This document shows, piece after piece, positions 59,716-64,000 of a stretch of DNA of 64,000 bases. Positions within the stretch are counted from its first letter, which is position 1. Every line of letters begins with the position of its first letter. A program made the position numbers and the translations under genes. The notes beneath the pieces are model-generated. The model searched no databases and was not told the origin of the DNA. It worked only from the letters and a program-made list of their open reading frames with translations. The stretch is from Psychrobacter glacincola (lineage in GTDB: Bacteria; Pseudomonadota; Gammaproteobacteria; Pseudomonadales; Moraxellaceae), in contig NZ_CAJGZK010000002.1 in the NCBI RefSeq assembly GCF_904846215.1, positions 124,001-188,000 on the forward strand, written 5' to 3'.

Positions 59716-60405
59716 TTATTTTGGTTGATAAGCAATCATAATTTCATTACGGCGCATAAAAGGCAGTGTCCAAGGTGGATTATAACGTGCCAGTTCAGGG
59801 GTGCCTATCACTGTTAATTTTTGCTTCTGCATCCAAGATTGTAATTCTGCTGTTTTGGCAGCCACCCTTTCACTACCAGCAAGTCCTGAAAACTTAATAA
59901 CGCCATAAGTCTGCGCTGGCACTTTGATAATTTTGATGTCTGGATTATTTGGTTTGGGTAGTGTCTGCATCGTATATTGACTCAGCATAGTAAATTGTAC
60001 TCGCCATTTACCATTGTTTTGTTGCTGCTCTTGTTTAATAGACACTGGAGCGGTCATGGCAATTTTTTGCGGCTCATTATCGTCGTTTTTATTTCTAAAT
60101 TGCTTTGCTTCAAACTTCATAGCTACAGGCGCTGTCATGCTAATCTTGCTACTTTCTCCACTTGGCGCCGTATTATTACCGAATATATAATCTGCCAATA
60201 CCTTAAATCCTGCACGACCGGCCGCATCTTGGTCACCAGACACCCAAGTTTGCGCCACCAGCTGATTCTCATAGCGACGTAATTCAAAGTTTTCGGTTTT
60301 TGATAGAAGGGTATAGTTTGGTTCTTCGGTAGCCATAGCTACTCCTGATATCGATAATAAGCTACTTAACAATAAGCTGCTCTTTAAGTAATTTCTTTTG
60401 GTCAT
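59716..60405 (-). CDS. SOUL-family heme-binding protein, exported
   Basis: The 229-residue protein has a signal peptide (residues 1 to about 25, SSLLLSSLLSISGVAMA). The SOUL/HBP domain follows: EPNYTLLSKTENFELRRYENQL, KISMTAPVAMK, KIAMTAPVS and FTMLSQYTMQTLP. Such proteins bind tetrapyrroles in eukaryotes; the bacterial role is not established. Expected location is the periplasm. GGAG seven bases before the ATG supports the start. Confidence 0.88.
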   Translation of the reverse strand: MTKRNYLKSSLLLSSLLSISGVAMATEEPNYTLLSKTENFELRRYENQLVAQTWVSGDQDAAGRAGFKVLADYIFGNNTAPSGESSKISMTAPVAMKFEAKQFRNKNDDNEPQKIAMTAPVSIKQEQQQNNGKWRVQFTMLSQYTMQTLPKPNNPDIKIIKVPAQTYGVIKFSGLAGSERVAAKTAELQSWMQKQKLTVIGTPELARYNPPWTLPFMRRNEIMIAYQPK

Positions 60406-60591
60406 GACTTATCTCCATTGCCCAAAAGCATATAAGGTATTAATACGGGGATTTTTAGTCTGTTTTACACTTTAGCAATGACTTGATCACGATGTCTGTA
60501 GCTTTTAGTTATAGTCGACTAAAAACACCCCATGAAATCTAGACCAAATAAACATCAATAACCAAAAAAAGCCTAACAATGCTATAATTAG

Positions 60592-61776
<1,185 letters not shown>

Positions 61777-61819
61777 TTTACTTTGACTAGACTCTGACTT
61801 AATAACAAACCTGTTATTA

Positions 61820-61827
61820 AAATATAT
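61820..61827 (+). repeat. Left target-site duplication of the IS
   Basis: AAATATAT directly before the left inverted repeat, repeated exactly at 62630-62637. Confidence 0.93.
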
Positions 61828-62629
61828 GGTGGTGTATCAGAAAGTATGCTGAGGAAATAAAGGAGGGTGACAGCCAAAGCAAGATGATATATTTGAAGTT
61901 ATGAAGACACAAATAGATATCAGCTGCCCCGACTGTCACAGCTCCAGTTTAAAGAAAAACGGCATAAAAAGCTATGGTAAGCAAAACTACCAGTGTAAGG
62001 ACTGCAAACGTCAATTCATAGGTGACCATGCCTTAACCTACCAAGGCTGTCACTCTAGAATAGAAGATAAGATACGGCTGATGACGGTTAGAGGTTGTGG
62101 CATCAGAGACATTGCTGTTGTCATGTCTATCAGTATTGGTAAAGTATTGAGCACCATAGGCTCATCCGTGTATGAGATTGCGCCTAGAAAGAGCTACTAT
62201 GAACGTTTAGAGGTTGATGAGTTTTGGACTTACGTGTATCGCAAGAAACGTAAAGTCTGGCTCATCTATGCTTATGACCGTGCTACCAATGAGATTGTCG
62301 CTTATGTCTGGGGCAAGCGTGACTTAAAAACGGCTAAGAAGTTAAGAGCACGTCTTAAGCAGCTTAAAGTCAGTTATGACTCTATTAACATGGATAACTG
62401 GGATAGCTTTATAACCGCATTTAAGACTGATAATAAACAAATTGGTAAGCAGCATACGGTAGGCATAGAAGGTAATAATTGTCGCCTAAGACACCGATTG
62501 CGTCGAGCCGTTAGAAAGACCTGTTGCTTCTCAAAAAAGCTTGATAACCACTTTAAGACGTTTGATTTGGTGTTCTTTTATATCAATTATGGTTACGTCT
62601 GATAACAGCATACTTTTTAGAACACCACC
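61828..62629 (+). mobile_element. IS1-family insertion sequence (802 bp)
   Basis: Inverted repeats of 24 bp (20 identical) at 61828-61851 and 62606-62629 both begin GGTGGTGT and end AAGTATGCTG. A perfect 8-bp direct duplication flanks them, as expected for IS1. One transposase gene fills the element. Intact ends and target duplication suggest a recent, possibly active insertion. It lies between the convergent tgt and metS genes and breaks neither. Confidence 0.95.
61901..62602 (+). CDS. IS1-family transposase, single reading frame
   Basis: This 233-residue transposase combines, in one frame, what IS1 of E. coli splits into InsA and InsB joined by frameshifting. The N-terminal zinc-finger half has CPDCHSSSLKKNG and CKDCKRQF, then a helix-turn-helix (GIRDIAVVMSISIGKVLSTI). 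The catalytic half has VDEFWTYV, then MDNWDSF, and GIEGNNCRLRHRLRR, matching MDEQW, TDGW and RIERHN of InsB. The ATG overlaps the TGA of a 6-codon frame (61884-61904). An AAAGGAGGG lies about 35 bases upstream, too far to serve this ATG directly. Confidence 0.93.
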   Translation: MKTQIDISCPDCHSSSLKKNGIKSYGKQNYQCKDCKRQFIGDHALTYQGCHSRIEDKIRLMTVRGCGIRDIAVVMSISIGKVLSTIGSSVYEIAPRKSYYERLEVDEFWTYVYRKKRKVWLIYAYDRATNEIVAYVWGKRDLKTAKKLRARLKQLKVSYDSINMDNWDSFITAFKTDNKQIGKQHTVGIEGNNCRLRHRLRRAVRKTCCFSKKLDNHFKTFDLVFFYINYGYV

Positions 62630-62637
62630 AAATATAT
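62630..62637 (+). repeat. Right target-site duplication of the IS
   Basis: AAATATAT directly after the right inverted repeat, identical to 61820-61827. Confidence 0.93.
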
Positions 62638-62646
62638 TAAGTACAA

Positions 62647-62678
62647 AAATGCCAGTCGGCTTACACTGACTGGCATTT
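62647..62678 (-). terminator. Terminator of the NSS transporter-metS operon
   Basis: AAATGCCAGTC at 62647-62657 pairs perfectly with GACTGGCATTT at 62668-62678. On the minus strand it is followed by TTTTTG, so it ends the metS transcript 52 bp after the stop. On the plus strand it may once have served tgt; the IS now lies between tgt and this hairpin. Confidence 0.85.
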
Positions 62679-62729
62679 ACTTTTAATGATTAAAAACCTT
62701 TATGCTTAAAAAATTTAATACTTGAATAC

Positions 62730-62861
62730 TTAAAAATTATCATCTGGCACTTGACTCATTGGAACATCTGGGTTGTTTCTTAGATGTATGATGGAAGCAA
62801 TCAAGCCGCCCCATATAAGTACCATTGATATAATCATAAAAATAATAGCTGAGGTGCTCAT
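62730..62861 (-). CDS. metS: MetS-like small subunit of an NSS transporter
   Basis: This 43-residue protein (MSTSAIIFMIISMVLIWGGL, then IASIIHLRNN) has one transmembrane helix and resembles MetS, the small subunit needed by the MetP-type methionine/alanine importer in Corynebacterium. AGGA lies seven bases before the ATG. It lies 52 bp after the end of an NSS-family transporter gene on the same strand, and small MetS-like proteins are commonly encoded there. Annotation is by pattern and position; it is too short for firm family assignment from sequence alone. Confidence 0.82.
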   Translation of the reverse strand: MSTSAIIFMIISMVLIWGGLIASIIHLRNNPDVPMSQVPDDNF

Positions 62862-62913
62862 AATAAATTCCTATTGAAATGTTAATCTATCTGCTAACTA
62901 TTTAGTTTATTGG

Positions 62914-64000
62914 CTAGCGCGCCTCATCAATTGCACGAGCTTTATCATCTTCTTCATCATGGATACCCTTCATACGGCTTAGTATAAATGCCCCTAAACC
63001 AAAGAATACGACGGCGCCCCAACCAAATAGTAATAGGATAGTTGAAGAATAACCTTCATAAGGTGTTTTAACCAAATCAATAAACTTAAGACCCAAAGCG
63101 ATGGTAAGTACCGTTGGGGTAATAACGGTTAGCATGAATATCCAAGCGCCGCCTAATTTGATACTAGAGATACGATTGCTGTGAGCCAATAAATTTGGAA
63201 TTTTATTACGGTTAAACCAAGTAATTAATACAATTGACATTAAACCGCCAGCAACGATACCGATATTATTAGCAAAATGATCAATGACATCTACTAATAC
63301 CAATGAGCTACCAGTAGAAAATGCTGAGATAGAGATGACCGCACACACACCACATATTACCGCAACTGCTTTTTTACGTGACCAATCAAATTTTTCTTGA
63401 AAAGCAGAGATGGGTACTTCTAAAATACTGATCAGAGAGCTAATACCAGCAACGACCAAAGAGCCAAAGAATAAGAAACCAATGAAATCACCACTTGGAC
63501 CCATAGTAGAAATGATTTTAGGGAATACGAAGAACGCAAGTCCAACACCGCCGCTAGCAACTTCAGAGACATCTTGACCTGTTGATACGGCCATAAAGCC
63601 AATAGCAGCAAAGATACCAATACCTGCAATAAGCTCAAACGAAGAGTTCGCAAAACCAACTACTAAGCCGGCACCTGTTAAATTGGTATTTTTCTGTAAG
63701 TATGAGGCATATGTCACCATAATACCGAAACCTACTGATAGAGAGAAAAAGATGTGTCCATAAGCTGCTAGCCAGACGTTGGGATCTTTCATTTTCACCC
63801 AGTTTGGCTCAAAAAAGGCATTTAAGCCGACGATAGCACCCGGTAAGTTGACTGCCTTATATACCATAACGCCAAACAATACTAGCAACAACGGCAGACA
63901 AATTTTATTGGCGAGTTCCACACCTTTACGGATACCACCAAACATAATTAATATGGATAATGCCCAAACGATAACCAAACCTATGAACATCTGTGGTACA
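62914..64000 (-). CDS. Sodium-dependent (NSS/SNF family) transporter, 3' part only
   Basis: This is the C-terminal portion of a neurotransmitter:sodium symporter family protein; the reading frame continues past the window end, so the true start is not visible. At least nine transmembrane segments are present, including VWALSILIMFGG, NLTGAGLVVGFANSSFELIAG and FFGSLVVAGISSLISILEV. Bacterial NSS proteins import amino acids with sodium. The MetS-like gene downstream suggests a MetP-like methionine or alanine importer, but the specificity is inference. Confidence 0.9.
   Translation of the reverse strand, partial: VPQMFIGLVIVWALSILIMFGGIRKGVELANKICLPLLLVLFGVMVYKAVNLPGAIVGLNAFFEPNWVKMKDPNVWLAAYGHIFFSLSVGFGIMVTYASYLQKNTNLTGAGLVVGFANSSFELIAGIGIFAAIGFMAVSTGQDVSEVASGGVGLAFFVFPKIISTMGPSGDFIGFLFFGSLVVAGISSLISILEVPISAFQEKFDWSRKKAVAVICGVCAVISISAFSTGSSLVLVDVIDHFANNIGIVAGGLMSIVLITWFNRNKIPNLLAHSNRISSIKLGGAWIFMLTVITPTVLTIALGLKFIDLVKTPYEGYSSTILLLFGWGAVVFFGLGAFILSRMKGIHDEEDDKARAIDEAR

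Noticed and set aside
60510..60521. TATAGTCGACTA palindrome, resembling two MITE ends joined together
   Set aside because: The right-hand TA is missing and 12 bp is too short to distinguish from chance or from part of the tgt promoter.

Overview
The window is chromosomal DNA of a gammaproteobacterium, most likely Psychrobacter or a close relative in Moraxellaceae. This rests on gene order (cmk-rpsA-ihfB-lapA-pyrF, tadA-ung, proB-obgE, amgK-murU beside lptD-surA), on several proteins carrying extra Asn/Gln/Asp/Thr-rich segments, and on AT-rich intergenic DNA. The genus is an inference from protein character; no 16S gene is present. No tRNA, rRNA or CRISPR array was seen.

Layout. 1-8.6 kb: mfd, rraA, an NAD(P)-binding protein, rpsT, a histidine phosphatase and a metallophosphoesterase. 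8.6-15 kb, minus strand: pyrF, lapA, ihfB, rpsA, cmk, tadA and ung. 15-19 kb: clpA and clpS, separated by an unusually long gap. 19-26.6 kb: a coiled-coil membrane protein, argC, hemE, proB, obgE and a long-form gap. 26.9-30 kb: a lipocalin with an in-frame N-terminal extension, a Nudix/ThiE-like fusion, and hemP behind a Fur box. 30-38.7 kb: tamB and tamA, the latter enlarged. 39-46 kb: an LplT-like transporter, coq7, an exported protein of unknown function and a lipoprotein alpha/beta hydrolase. 46.5-49.3 kb: a cyanide-insensitive-type bd oxidase operon with a 38-residue third subunit. 49.5-56.3 kb: murU and amgK (peptidoglycan recycling), divergent from lptD and surA (outer-membrane biogenesis). 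56.8-61.8 kb: an EEP-family phosphatase, asd, a SOUL protein and tgt. 61.8-62.6 kb: an intact IS1-family insertion with a perfect 8-bp target duplication. 62.7-64 kb: an NSS-type transporter, cut by the window end, with its MetS-like small subunit.

The window is dominated by housekeeping and envelope genes. TamA/TamB, LptD/SurA and the lipocalin form an outer-membrane theme; AmgK/MurU feed recycled MurNAc back to UDP-MurNAc; the bd oxidase and Coq7 are both tied to ubiquinone.

The most unusual signal is not a gene. Eight copies of a 134-140 bp non-coding element are scattered through the window, always intergenic. Each starts TAG and ends CTA and is flanked on both sides by TA, and each encodes a long hairpin whose arms change together between copies. 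One copy sits inside an 11-bp tandem array, which allows the empty target site to be rebuilt. It looks like a small non-autonomous transposon (MITE) of the TA-targeting IS630/Tc1 kind, in two subfamilies. No transposase for it is present.
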